Assembly: GCF_002160055.1 (NCBI RefSeq)
Contig: NZ_NFJV01000021.1
Coordinates: 1-64,000 of the forward strand
Length of the DNA: 64,000 nt
Reading direction: 5' to 3'
From: Mediterranea sp. An20
Lineage (GTDB): Bacteria > Bacteroidota > Bacteroidia > Bacteroidales > Bacteroidaceae
The notes below the pieces were generated by a model, which was not told where the DNA came from, ran no database searches, and was given only the letters and a program-made list of their open reading frames with translations. Below are positions 54,965 to 64,000 of this stretch, piece by piece. How positions within the stretch are numbered: the first letter of the stretch is position 1; every line of letters starts with the position of its first letter. The translations under genes were made by a program, and so were the position numbers.

Positions 54965-57307
54965 ATGAATCTGAGACATTTACTACTCTCAAGCCTTTTG
55001 GCTTGCGGTCTGCTGGGCAACACCTCCTGTTCTGCCCCACAAGGAGAACCGCACGATTTTAGTGTAGGCAAACAAACCTTCCTACTCGATGGAAAACCGT
55101 TCGTAGTTAAGGCTGCCGAAATGCATTACACCCGTATTCCTGCCGAATATTGGGAGCATCGCATTGAAATGTGCAAGGCACTGGGCATGAATACTATCTG
55201 TATTTATGCATTCTGGAACATCCACGAGCAACGCCCCGGCGAGTTCGACTTTGAGGGACAGAACGACATTGCACGTTTCTGCAAGCTGGCGCAGAAGCAC
55301 GGCATGTACATCATACTGCGCCCCGGTCCTTATGTATGTTCGGAATGGGAAATGGGCGGACTCCCCTGGTGGCTGTTGCAGAAGAAAGACATCGAACTAC
55401 GCACCAACGACCCTTACTTCTTGGAACGTACCAAGCTCTACATGAACGAAATCGGCAAACAACTGGCCGACTTGCAGGTGAACCGGGGAGGAAACATCAT
55501 CATGGTGCAGGTAGAAAACGAATACGGAGGTTATGCCGTCGACAAAGAATACATAGCCAATATCCGCGACATCGTGAAAGGAGCCGGATTTACGGACGTG
55601 CCTCTATTCCAATGCGACTGGAGTTCCACTTTCCAGCTAAACGGATTGGATGACTTGCTGTGGACCATCAACTTCGGTACAGGTGCCAACATCGACGCAC
55701 AGTTCAAGGCTCTGCGTGAAGCACGACCGGACTCCCCTCTGATGTGCAGCGAATATTGGAGCGGGTGGTTTGACCACTGGGGACGCCGCCACGAAACACG
55801 CGATGCCGAGACCATGGTGGCCGGCATCCGCGACATGCTGGACAGAGGCATCTCTTTTTCACTTTACATGACCCACGGAGGCACTACCTTCGGACACTGG
55901 GGAGGTGCCAACTGTCCGCCCTATTCAGCCATGTGCAGTTCTTATGACTACGACGCTCCTATCAGCGAAGCCGGATGGGCCACTCCCAAATATTACAAGC
56001 TGCGCGAACTGCTGACACAATATGCAGATTCCGGCCAGGTCATTCCGGATGTACCACAGCCCCTGCCCGTCATAGAGATTCCCACCATCCATCTGGACGA
56101 AACCGCACCATTGTTTGACAACCTTCCCGAACCGCAACACACTGACTCCATAAAGCCCATGGAAGATTTCAATCAGGGTTGGGGCACTATACTCTACCGG
56201 ACTGCATTGCCGGAGGACGTAGCCGAAGGGACAGTACTGCTGGTTGACGAGGCACACGACTGGGCGCAGATTTTTGCCGACGGAGAACTATTAGGACGGC
56301 TGGACCGACGCCGCGGCGACAACAGTCTGACCCTCCCTGCCTTGAAACAAGGGACCCGGCTCGACATCTTGGTAGAAGCCATGGGACGAGTGAATTTCGA
56401 CCATGCCATACATGACCGGAAAGGAATCACGGAACGGGTACAACTGCTGACAGACCAGGGACGGAAAGACTTAACCAACTGGCAAGTGTACAGCTTCCCC
56501 GATGAAGCTGAATTCGCAGCCCGTAAACATTTCAGCAAAGGTGATAAACTAAACGGCCCTGCCTATTATCGTGCTACCTTCGACCTGAAAGAAACCGGAG
56601 ACGTATTCCTGGACATGCAGACATGGGGTAAAGGCATGGTGTGGGTCAACGGTAAAGCTATCGGCCGTTTCTGGAAGATAGGCCCGCAACAAACTCTCTA
56701 CATGCCCGGATGCTGGCTGAAAAAAGGCAAGAACGAAATCGTGGTACTTGACTTGCTGGGACCCGACCGTGCCGAGATACAAGGACTGAAACAGCCTATA
56801 CTGGACATGCTGCGCGCAGAAGAACCGCTGACACACCGCAAAGAAGGAGAGAATCTCTCACTGAAGGGAGAGACACCGGTTGCCACGGGAAATATGAAAG
56901 CAGGCAACGGCTGGCAGGAAATCACCTTCTCACGACCGGTTAAAGGACGCTACGTCTGCCTGGAAGCACTGAACAGCCAAGACGGCAAAAACAATGCTGC
57001 CATTGCCGAGTTATATCTGTTGGACGAGAACGGAAAACCGCTCTCTCGCCAGAATTGGCAAATTGATTATGCCGACAGCGAAAGTACCAGCTGGGGTAAC
57101 TTCTCGGCAGACAAGGTGTACGACCTGCAGGAATCTACTTACTGGAGCACATCGGAAGATGCCCCCTATCCGCACGCACTGGTGATAGACCTGCAAGAGA
57201 GCTGCACCATAAACGGACTGCGCTACCTCCCGCGGGCAGAAGAGGGAGCACCGGGAGCCATCAAGGGTTATAAGGTATACGTCAAGGAAACGCCCTTCAA
57301 ACTGTAA
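54965..57307 (+). CDS. Glycoside hydrolase family 35 beta-galactosidase
   Basis: This 780-residue lipoprotein candidate (lipobox LGNTSCSAPQGE) is GH35. The barrel starts FLLDGKPFVVKAAEMHYTRIP. The acid/base Glu is in VQVENEYGGY and the nucleophile Glu in MCSEYWSGWFDHWG. The typical C-terminal beta domains follow, with VWVNGKAIGRFW, and the last 150 residues resemble an F5/8 type C (discoidin) sugar-binding module. It removes terminal beta-galactose. It ends the PUL on the plus strand and is followed by a bidirectional terminator and the sigma gene. Confidence 0.95.
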   Translation: MNLRHLLLSSLLACGLLGNTSCSAPQGEPHDFSVGKQTFLLDGKPFVVKAAEMHYTRIPAEYWEHRIEMCKALGMNTICIYAFWNIHEQRPGEFDFEGQNDIARFCKLAQKHGMYIILRPGPYVCSEWEMGGLPWWLLQKKDIELRTNDPYFLERTKLYMNEIGKQLADLQVNRGGNIIMVQVENEYGGYAVDKEYIANIRDIVKGAGFTDVPLFQCDWSSTFQLNGLDDLLWTINFGTGANIDAQFKALREARPDSPLMCSEYWSGWFDHWGRRHETRDAETMVAGIRDMLDRGISFSLYMTHGGTTFGHWGGANCPPYSAMCSSYDYDAPISEAGWATPKYYKLRELLTQYADSGQVIPDVPQPLPVIEIPTIHLDETAPLFDNLPEPQHTDSIKPMEDFNQGWGTILYRTALPEDVAEGTVLLVDEAHDWAQIFADGELLGRLDRRRGDNSLTLPALKQGTRLDILVEAMGRVNFDHAIHDRKGITERVQLLTDQGRKDLTNWQVYSFPDEAEFAARKHFSKGDKLNGPAYYRATFDLKETGDVFLDMQTWGKGMVWVNGKAIGRFWKIGPQQTLYMPGCWLKKGKNEIVVLDLLGPDRAEIQGLKQPILDMLRAEEPLTHRKEGENLSLKGETPVATGNMKAGNGWQEITFSRPVKGRYVCLEALNSQDGKNNAAIAELYLLDENGKPLSRQNWQIDYADSESTSWGNFSADKVYDLQESTYWSTSEDAPYPHALVIDLQESCTINGLRYLPRAEEGAPGAIKGYKVYVKETPFKL

Positions 57308-57330
57308 GGCATTTTTCGGGAATCCTGCAA

Positions 57331-57382
57331 AAAAAACGGGGAACTGTCTGCTTGATTGGTCAGACGGTTCTCCGTTTTCTTT
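57331..57382. terminator. Bidirectional terminator, GH35/sigma
   Basis: AAAACGG-GAAC-GTCTG (57333-57350) pairs with CAGAC-GTTC-CCGTTTT (57361-57378), with two single mismatches and A and T tracts at either end. It separates two convergent genes. Confidence 0.88.
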
Positions 57383-57404
57383 TCTGCCGGATACAGAGCA
57401 CGCC

Positions 57405-57965
57405 TCATACACCCAACAGATAAGCCAACACAACCGAAGGGAGCAAGTAATCCTTCAGCATGGCACGCAAATGCTTGTTGGCTTTTGTAATGTGAAACTC
57501 CACTCCTTTTATGGAGATGCCCAGCTGTTCGGCAATCTCACGATGCGACATGTTCTCACGGCGACTCATGACAAACACACGGCGGGTCTGCTCAGGCAAC
57601 GATTCCAGGGCCTTGCCAGCCAAGTTCTGTATTTCATCCGTAAACAAAGCCGATGGCTCAAAATTCTCCAACGCAGCCAGGCGGGTAGACAACTCCCAGG
57701 AATACAGCTGATACAGTTCTCCACAAACTTCCTCACTCACCTGCTCGTGACGCAGATAGTCAATGCATTTGTGTTTGATAACGGTCAGGACATAAGCCTG
57801 TACATTGGCACCTTCGGGCAAATTCTCCCGATTGTCCCAATAATACATAAATGCCTCCATAACAATATCCTCGGCTGCCATTTCATCGTGTACATAGGCT
57901 GCTGCGAACCGGATAAACCCTTGTCGGCATTCACTGAAGAAGTCGTTAAACTGGCGTAAATCCAT
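57405..57965 (-). CDS. ECF sigma factor (RNA polymerase sigma-70 type)
   Basis: This 186-residue ECF sigma factor starts at the ATG at 57965 (MDLRQFNDFFSEC), 52 codons inside the longest frame. Region 2 reads AAYVHDEMAAEDIVMEAFMYYWDNREN. Region 4 reads RENMSHREIAEQLGISIKGVEFHITKAN (both cited as patterns). The hydrophobic end LLPSVVLAYLLGV is typical of Bacteroidetes PUL sigma factors. It lies 16 kb from the FecR gene, at the other end of the PUL and on the opposite strand. No other sigma gene is in the window. A TACCTTTG box lies just upstream of the ATG. Confidence 0.92.
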   Translation of the reverse strand: MDLRQFNDFFSECRQGFIRFAAAYVHDEMAAEDIVMEAFMYYWDNRENLPEGANVQAYVLTVIKHKCIDYLRHEQVSEEVCGELYQLYSWELSTRLAALENFEPSALFTDEIQNLAGKALESLPEQTRRVFVMSRRENMSHREIAEQLGISIKGVEFHITKANKHLRAMLKDYLLPSVVLAYLLGV

Positions 57966-58104
57966 CACTTTATCATTAGAAAAGCAAAGGTAATATAAAA
58001 AAGTGATAAACCGGACAAGTTGAAAAAATATGATTGAAAATAAATAGCTTAGAAAAAAGGGGGCATCCGGCAAAAGTAACCGGCTAAGCGATGCCGGAAA
58101 ATAA

Positions 58105-58146
58105 CTGCGCAGGAACCGCAACCGGAAAGATTGCAGCCCTGCGCAG
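58105..58146 (-). terminator. Terminator of the MFS-DUF5107 operon
   Basis: CTGCGCAGG (58105-58113) and CCTGCGCAG (58138-58146) form a 9-base perfect stem with an internal GCAA/TTGC pairing. On the minus strand the stem is followed by TTATTTTCC. It lies 27 bases beyond the DUF5107 stop codon. Confidence 0.7.
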
Positions 58147-58172
58147 ATAAAACGAAGCCACCATGTCCAACT

Positions 58173-61100
58173 TTAGCCCAGGCTTATTTTGAACATCTGC
58201 TTATTCACATCCAAAGCCTTTACTTTTGCATAATACTCCTCGGCCAGTTCATTTTGTCCCAGACCGCTGTAGCCCAAAGCCATCACATAATAACAATGGA
58301 TACGGTTCCGCACCTCCAGATCATCTTCCCAAATGGCCAGTTCCGGCAAGGAAACAGCAAAGTAATCAATGCGGCAATGGTCAAAAAGATGCTTCCTGCC
58401 ATGGTCTATCAGTTGGTTGAAACGACCGCGCGCCTTGCTTTCATTTCCCAAGGCCCGCCATGCCAGTCCCTGATAGAATATCCTGTCGGGCTGCTGATCG
58501 TTATAGTAAAAAGCCTGCCGAGGTTCGGAAAGTCCCTGCGTTGCCTTCTGGAAATGGCGGACAGCTTCTTCCCGGTTTCCCAGCGCATCGTAAGCCACGC
58601 CCTTGTAATAATCCACTTCATTCTCTTCGGCATTGATGAGCTTACCTTCGCCCAAATTATCCGGATACACATCGGTTTCTTTCAGCAGAGAAAGCGCCTC
58701 GGCAAAGCGTCCTCCAGCTATGGCCCGCTTGGCCAGTTCCACGCGGCAAATGACATATTGACCGGTAATCTTCCCTTCACCGCCTTCCCACGGATGGAAC
58801 CGGCGCGAGTCTATCAGCTGCCGTGCCTCTTCGTAGCGTCCCAACAGGTTATAGAGTGTAACACGCTCTATACACAAGTCATCACGCTGCTCCACCAAGT
58901 CCCGGTGTTGCTCCATCAGTGCCAAACGTTCGGCATGAGGGCGTCCCATCTTCTTATACAACTGGTCCAGTTCCATAAACAGACGGGCATCTGTGGGATC
59001 AAGTCCGAAGGCTTTCTCCAGCAGCTGACGTGCTTCTTGTTTCCGGTTCAACTTATTATAATAAGCCAGTGCCAGATTGCGAAGAGAAGTCGGGAACTGA
59101 CTGTTCAGGCTCACTGATTTTTCCCAGCATTCCACCGCCTCTTCATACCGCCGGTGAGCATACCAGAAATTACCCCAATAATAGAAAGCCTTATAGTCGT
59201 CGGGGCAAATATCCAGTGCGTCCTGCAACACATTCACCTCGTCTACACGATTAGGGAAGCAATAATCTGAGGGTAAAGCAGCCGCTTCCCGGTACCATTG
59301 CTCCGCTTCCCGGTATCTTCCTTGCCGGGACGCGAAATATCCCTGCATATACACGGCCATGGGATAAGGATGACCTGCTGTATCTTTCAGATACACCTCC
59401 ATGACACGCGAAGCTTCCGCATACAAGCCGGCATCGGCAAAATCGAAAGCATATTCCATATAATTGAACACAGTCCCGCTCAGAATCTGCTTCATCTCTT
59501 CCAAGTCGGCCTCACGGCCGGTAATGAAGTAATGTTCCAAACGACATCCCAGGTTAAACCCGTCCATGTGCAAAGAGTCGGCAATGAACTCCAAAGCTTC
59601 CGTTTCCCGTCCCAGATAGCGCAGGATGGAGGCCTTGAGCTGGCGTGCCTTGTGGTTGTGCCAATTACGCACCAGAGACAAATCGATATGCTGCAATGCC
59701 AGTTCCCAGTCTCCCCGGATACAGTCTATCTGTGCCACTCCCAGATAGCCGGCATCCTGCCAGGCTGCATTCCAGGTAGATTTGTAAAAAGCATCATAAG
59801 CCTCGTCATAACGGTACTGCATTTTCAGGCTACGGCCCAGATTGTAATATGGCTCCCCGTCGTAAGGATTAGGATTGCGTTCGGTTAGCGTTTCGATGGC
59901 ACGGCGGAAATAACTTTCGGCCTCGGCAAACTTTCCGCGGCGAAGCAGCAAAAGCCCCACCGCATTGTTGCAACGGATGTCTGACGGTTCGCGGCGAAGA
60001 CCCTCTTCATAGTAGTCCAGCGGATTGTAAGTAGCATGACGATACTGTTCCAAATGCTGTCCTGTCAGGAAAAGCTGTTCTATGGAAGCAATCTCTTCGG
60101 GCAATCTGGCAGCTTTGGCAGGTTCCGGCACGGGATTTATTTCCGGCTTATCGGCCTGATAAGACAACAGTTCACGCCCTCTTCTATCCGACAATTGCAG
60201 GATGAGTTGCTCCGGTTTCAAACTGCCTACTTCCACAGCTGCCCGGAAACTTCTCTCCGGTGAAAGAGCCACCACCTGCTCCAGCCAGGTTTTTCCAGCC
60301 TCATCGCTCAAACGGACGGTAATGCCGGTACGCTCACCCGTAGCATAGACCACGACCGTAGCCTTCCCGTTCTCAACCTCCAGGTTCATCACGAAATCCT
60401 TAGAGGCATTCTTGACATACCCCACTTCTGCGTAAGGCATAAAGTATTGCGTCCACGATTTCTCCTCATAAGGCTGCAACCAGGAGAAATCAGGCTGGTT
60501 ATCGGTATAGACACCGGTCATCAGTTCGATGTAAGGTCCATCTTCATCCGTCAGATTGCGGTCCCAGGCTTTTCCGAAGTCGCCACATCCCCATGTCCAT
60601 TGCTTCTTTCCAGGTGAAAGATGATGGTCTGCCACATGCAGCAAACCGGCATTCACTTGTTCTTCGTAACCTCCTACAAAGTCATAGCGCGACTTGACGG
60701 CCATGTACGAAGTTGGTACAGGGATATTCTTGTATTTTGAAATATCTACCCCCTGCGAGTAATCTTGTCTGTAATACACCCCTGTTGCTATGGGAAAATT
60801 GGAGACATCGCGCTTCCCATGGTCAAAGACAGCATGCACATCAGGGGGGAACACAGAATAATAATTGTCATTGACCACCACCGCCGGATTGGCCCACCAC
60901 AAGAAGGTCTGCGGAAAAGAAGTACGGTTATATACCTTGACCCGAATCTCAAGATAAGACTTGCCGGGACGGAGTGTAAATCCTTGCATGCCTTTCAGGC
61001 CGAACATGCGTTCCACTTCGTTGCACCACAATGTTTTGCTACCGTCTTGATGGTCTTCAATGAGACAATCTATGGGCAGGAAGGTACTGGGACGGTGATG

Positions 61101-61508
61101 CTGAGGCCAGTTAAACTCAATACCTCCCGAAATCCAAGGTCCGGTCAATCCCACAAGAGCAGGCTTCACCACCTGATTGTAATAAATGAAGTGCCTTTTC
61201 CTGACCTTGTCGTATGCCATCTGTACACGGCCTCCCAATTCGGGCAGGACCATAATCTTCAGATATTCGTTTTCCAGGAAATAAGCCAGATAAGGGCGGT
61301 CATGCTTTTCATCTTCTACCTTCTCTACTACCGGATAGGGATAAACCACCCCGGAACTGCCCTGATAGACACGTTTCTCCAGGAAAATAGGATTCTTTTC
61401 CTCTTTGCCTATGGCATAGGTGGGTAGATTTATGACTTCCTTCCAGGCCCGTACTGTCCCTTTCTGAGTGACAGTAGGACGAATGAGGTATTCGGTTATT
61501 CTTTCCAT
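58173..61508 (-). CDS. DUF5107 beta-sandwich protein with TPR repeats
   Basis: This is an 1111-residue soluble protein without a signal peptide. Residues 1-400 are DUF5107, with an aldose-epimerase/GH-like beta-sandwich look (EYLKIMVLPELGGRVQMAYDKV, GGIEFNWPQHHRPSTF; cited as patterns). From about residue 470 onward it is a long series of TPR helices (NPYDGEPYYNLGRSL, KAFYYWGNFWYAHRRYEEAVE). It is 55 bases after the MFS sugar porter in the same operon. Family function is unknown. A role in handling an imported sugar or oligosaccharide in the cytoplasm is inference. Confidence 0.85.
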   Translation of the reverse strand: MERITEYLIRPTVTQKGTVRAWKEVINLPTYAIGKEEKNPIFLEKRVYQGSSGVVYPYPVVEKVEDEKHDRPYLAYFLENEYLKIMVLPELGGRVQMAYDKVRKRHFIYYNQVVKPALVGLTGPWISGGIEFNWPQHHRPSTFLPIDCLIEDHQDGSKTLWCNEVERMFGLKGMQGFTLRPGKSYLEIRVKVYNRTSFPQTFLWWANPAVVVNDNYYSVFPPDVHAVFDHGKRDVSNFPIATGVYYRQDYSQGVDISKYKNIPVPTSYMAVKSRYDFVGGYEEQVNAGLLHVADHHLSPGKKQWTWGCGDFGKAWDRNLTDEDGPYIELMTGVYTDNQPDFSWLQPYEEKSWTQYFMPYAEVGYVKNASKDFVMNLEVENGKATVVVYATGERTGITVRLSDEAGKTWLEQVVALSPERSFRAAVEVGSLKPEQLILQLSDRRGRELLSYQADKPEINPVPEPAKAARLPEEIASIEQLFLTGQHLEQYRHATYNPLDYYEEGLRREPSDIRCNNAVGLLLLRRGKFAEAESYFRRAIETLTERNPNPYDGEPYYNLGRSLKMQYRYDEAYDAFYKSTWNAAWQDAGYLGVAQIDCIRGDWELALQHIDLSLVRNWHNHKARQLKASILRYLGRETEALEFIADSLHMDGFNLGCRLEHYFITGREADLEEMKQILSGTVFNYMEYAFDFADAGLYAEASRVMEVYLKDTAGHPYPMAVYMQGYFASRQGRYREAEQWYREAAALPSDYCFPNRVDEVNVLQDALDICPDDYKAFYYWGNFWYAHRRYEEAVECWEKSVSLNSQFPTSLRNLALAYYNKLNRKQEARQLLEKAFGLDPTDARLFMELDQLYKKMGRPHAERLALMEQHRDLVEQRDDLCIERVTLYNLLGRYEEARQLIDSRRFHPWEGGEGKITGQYVICRVELAKRAIAGGRFAEALSLLKETDVYPDNLGEGKLINAEENEVDYYKGVAYDALGNREEAVRHFQKATQGLSEPRQAFYYNDQQPDRIFYQGLAWRALGNESKARGRFNQLIDHGRKHLFDHCRIDYFAVSLPELAIWEDDLEVRNRIHCYYVMALGYSGLGQNELAEEYYAKVKALDVNKQMFKISLG

Positions 61509-61563
61509 AAAAGCTAATATTGATTAATACAAGAAATCTTATTGAAGTAACCCATCTTTACGC

Positions 61564-62970
61564 TTACTTTGTCAGTTCCTGCTCTATTTCTTCCAAGGAC
61601 TTCCCTTTTGTCTCCGGCAGATAAGCCTTAATAAAGACAAAGCCCAGCAAGCATATCAAAGCATAGAGCCAGAAGGTGCCATAAGCGCCCAAGCCGGCAT
61701 TGAACAGGGGGAAAGTATAAGTCAGCACAAAACAGGCTGCCCACAACGCAAAGGTGGATACAGCCATCGCCATGCCACGGATGCGGTTGGGAAATATCTC
61801 AGAAATAACCACCCAAGTTACCGGAGCCAATGTCATGGCATAGCAGGCTATGGCAAGCACTACCATGAACAGGACAGCCCAACCGGTCACGTGCAGATAG
61901 TAACACAGCCCCATCAGCAGATAGACCATGCCCAGCCCGGCTGCACCGAACAGCAAAAGGACACGCCGTCCCAAACGGTCTACCGTATACATACCTACCA
62001 ATGTAAACAGTACATTAGTGATACCGGTAACCACGATATTGAACAATATATCCGACACGCCATATCCTGCAGCAGCAAAAATCTCCTGTGCATAGTTGAA
62101 CACAACATTTAATCCACACCATTGCTGAAAGACAGCCACCACCACGCCTATCAACAAAATGCCGGGCATCTTGCCACGAAACAACTCACGGATACCGCAC
62201 TTTCCTTCTTGCTGTATGTCTGAAGTCCGTATGCTATCCATTTCCCTTTGGGCATAGCCATCGCCTCCTATCCGCTTCAACACAACTGATGCCTTGATAT
62301 ATTGACTATGGGTGACCAGCCAACGCGGACTTTCAGGAATGAAAAACAACAGGCAAAGATAGAATACAGCCGGAACTCCACCCGACCAGAACATCCACCT
62401 CCACCCCATCTGTCCGTTCCACGACATAACGATGTCTTCTCCAGGAAGAACCGGGTCGGCTATCAACCAGTTGACAACTTGTGCCGCCAGAATGCCCAAT
62501 ACGATAGTCAGCTGGTTGATGGAAACGAACTTTCCCCGGACATGCCCGGGCGATACCTCGGCGATGTACATGGGCGAAAGGTTGGAGGCAATGCCTATGC
62601 CGACTCCCCCCAAGATGCGGAAAACGATAAACCATTCCAGCGCAGTAGCCGCTCCGGTACCCAGAGCTGCCGCTATAAATATCAAAGAAGCCACCAGCAT
62701 AAGAGGCTTACGCCCATAACGGTCGGCAAGGCTGCCCGCCACCATAACTCCTGCCAGACAGCCCAGAATGGCACTGCCCATTACCCATCCTTGCATGACC
62801 GGGGAACCGGTAATGCCGAAATACGCTTCATAAAAAGGTTTGGCACCTCCCACCAATACCCAATCATATCCGAAAAGTAATCCGCCCATGGCAGACACCA
62901 AGGAAATGAACAACAGGTAAAAAGAAGTACCTCCATCACTGACTACTGAGTTTGTTTTCATATTTTTCAT
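61564..62970 (-). CDS. MFS sugar porter
   Basis: This 468-residue major facilitator transporter of the sugar porter family has 12 membrane spans. The signatures are GGLLFGYDW in TM1, GSLADRYGRKPLM in loop 2-3, PMYIAEVSPGHVRGKF and, in the second half, VDRLGRRVLLLFG and PETKGKSLEEIEQEL. XylE/GalP-like proteins move a monosaccharide with protons across the inner membrane. It precedes the DUF5107 gene and is divergent from an AraC-type regulator gene. Confidence 0.95.
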   Translation of the reverse strand: MKNMKTNSVVSDGGTSFYLLFISLVSAMGGLLFGYDWVLVGGAKPFYEAYFGITGSPVMQGWVMGSAILGCLAGVMVAGSLADRYGRKPLMLVASLIFIAAALGTGAATALEWFIVFRILGGVGIGIASNLSPMYIAEVSPGHVRGKFVSINQLTIVLGILAAQVVNWLIADPVLPGEDIVMSWNGQMGWRWMFWSGGVPAVFYLCLLFFIPESPRWLVTHSQYIKASVVLKRIGGDGYAQREMDSIRTSDIQQEGKCGIRELFRGKMPGILLIGVVVAVFQQWCGLNVVFNYAQEIFAAAGYGVSDILFNIVVTGITNVLFTLVGMYTVDRLGRRVLLLFGAAGLGMVYLLMGLCYYLHVTGWAVLFMVVLAIACYAMTLAPVTWVVISEIFPNRIRGMAMAVSTFALWAACFVLTYTFPLFNAGLGAYGTFWLYALICLLGFVFIKAYLPETKGKSLEEIEQELTK

Positions 62971-62990
62971 TTGTTTATCTGTGCGTGATG

Positions 62991-62998
62991 CAAAGGTA
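62991..62998 (-). promoter_or_regulatory. -7 box of the MFS-DUF5107 operon
   Basis: TACCTTTG on the minus strand, followed by C, lies 20 bases upstream of the ATG at 62970, with a T-rich stretch at the -33 position. The rest of the 490-base gap to the AraC gene contains a TAACTTTG box on the plus strand (63253-63260) that could serve that gene. A short minus-strand frame at 63090-63308 looks spurious. Confidence 0.6.
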
Positions 62999-63462
62999 AG
63001 CGAACGGACAGAGTAAAAAAATGCAGATAATCATCAAAAACATGTATAATCTCACTAAGTTTGCAGAAATGAACCGCAGGTCAAGAAGATTATCCGGTTT
63101 CTTTGCATAATACCATAATCCATCGAAGCTGTGCAGGTAAAATATCCATGAGGCTCATCTTGTAACTGATTCTAAGGCAGATAACCCACATCATCTGCAG
63201 CCAGCCATACTTATTTCTCAAGAAACACTCTGATTTCTGAAAGAAAGTCCGTAACTTTGTGCGGAAATACGGAACGGCATTATTCTTTGTTTTGTACCAT
63301 GAAACCACTTACCTTCTGCAACATGCAGAAAACGCGATGCGCTTTCATTCCTTTTACGAAACTTGAATAATCGTCTTCGCAGAAAGAAGAAGCACCTTTC
63401 AACGGGAAACTTTAAAATTCAGACAGGCTCCCTATCCGTGGAACTGACACAACTAAATTCTG

Positions 63463-64000
63463 ATGATTATGGAATACAAAAAAGACGGATTTGACAACCA
63501 ACGTGCCATTGTACTACCCAAGTCCATAAAAGAGATATTGATAAACAACGAACTAACCCGCTTACTTTATGTAACAGACATAGGCTATTATCCTAAAGCC
63601 GCGGGACACTATCGCACACGCCCATCAGGCTCCGAACAACATATTCTGATATACTGCACAGAAGGAAAAGGCTGGTTCTCCATCAATGAGAATAGAAAAG
63701 AAATACAAAAAGAACAGTTTGTAATCATTGAAGCCGGGCTTCCCCATACATACGCTGCCTCGGAAACAGATCCGTGGAGCATCTATTGGCTGCACTTTAC
63801 GGGAGAAAAGAGCCATTTGTTCCATTCCATTTATAATAAAGTTTATAGCATTGACGAGACCCCCGAAGCCCGCTTCAAAGACAGGCTGATTCTTTTTGAA
63901 GAAATCTTTCAGAACTTAGAAATGGGTTACAGCATCGAAAACCTGGAATATACGACCCTATGTCTATGGCATTTCATCGCATCTTTCCGCTTCCTTTCAC
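63463..64000 (+). CDS. AraC-type regulator, 3' end cut by window
   Basis: About 179 N-terminal residues are visible (MIMEYKKDGFDNQRAIVLPK start). They form an AraC cupin sugar-sensing domain. Matching stretches are HYRTRPSGSEQHILIYCTEGKG, QFVIIEAGLPHTYAASETDPWS and IYWLHFTGEK (cited in part). The helix-turn-helix domain lies beyond the right edge. It is divergent from the MFS-DUF5107 operon, so control of that operon in response to its sugar is likely. Confidence 0.88.
   Translation, partial: MIMEYKKDGFDNQRAIVLPKSIKEILINNELTRLLYVTDIGYYPKAAGHYRTRPSGSEQHILIYCTEGKGWFSINENRKEIQKEQFVIIEAGLPHTYAASETDPWSIYWLHFTGEKSHLFHSIYNKVYSIDETPEARFKDRLILFEEIFQNLEMGYSIENLEYTTLCLWHFIASFRFLS

Noticed and set aside
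63090..63308. 72-codon minus-strand frame upstream of the MFS operon
   Set aside because: It spans the likely promoter region of the AraC gene and has no recognisable features.

Overview
The window is a piece of a Bacteroides-type chromosome (Bacteroidales). The evidence is a SusC/SusD pair with surface glycan enzymes, an UpxY-type antiterminator at a capsule locus, many promoters of the Bacteroides form (TTTG or TTG near -33, 19-21 bases, then TAnnTTTG near -7), and housekeeping genes typical of the group. No rRNA, tRNA, transposase or CRISPR array was seen. The first 223 bases hold no visible gene and the right edge cuts an AraC-type regulator.

Bases 224-17116 form a capsule/exopolysaccharide locus, all on the minus strand and so read right to left. 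It starts with a membrane-bound CapD/WbpM-like sugar-nucleotide dehydratase and an UpxY antiterminator, each behind a promoter and a conserved RNA-hairpin leader. Next come a PD-(D/E)XK 'Rpn' nuclease and a DUF4143 ATPase with its own repeat-decorated promoter. An AT-rich block follows: Wzy, Wzx, two glycosyltransferases, an unusual acyl module (GNAT, ACP, KAS III-like enzyme, FabG-like SDR), a polysaccharide deacetylase, a UDP-sugar dehydrogenase and a last glycosyltransferase. The acyl module could build a hydroxyacyl group on the ACP and pass it to an amino sugar of the repeat unit.

Bases 17300-40260 are mostly housekeeping and stress genes: Tex, a CPBP protease, a BspA-like LRR protein, an asymmetric ABC-F protein, GrpE-DnaJ, a tripartite RND pump, RsgA, RRF, UMP kinase and a YczE/cytidylate-kinase-like fusion. 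A copper island closes this part: a P-type ATPase with an extra C-terminal HMA domain, an HMA-AraC fusion regulator, and a small outer-membrane barrel protein.

Bases 40631-57965 are a polysaccharide utilization locus. It holds FecR anti-sigma, SusC with an STN signalling domain, SusD, GH2, GH3, a DUF5054 (GH38-like) protein and GH35. The only ECF sigma factor sits convergently at the far end. Next to it an MFS sugar porter and a cytoplasmic DUF5107-TPR protein form an operon, with an AraC-type regulator divergent from it.

Three structures are not explained by the genes. (1) At least six intergenic arrays, each with about four units of a degenerate repeat at a 22-base period sharing a TATAAGAAGC-like core. 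(2) Three 33-base repeats (TTCGGTCGGAAAA core), one of which lies between the -33 and -7 boxes of the ATPase promoter. (3) A duplicated capsule leader with a GAGC-UUCG/UUAG-GCUC hairpin, one copy followed by a terminator-like stem.
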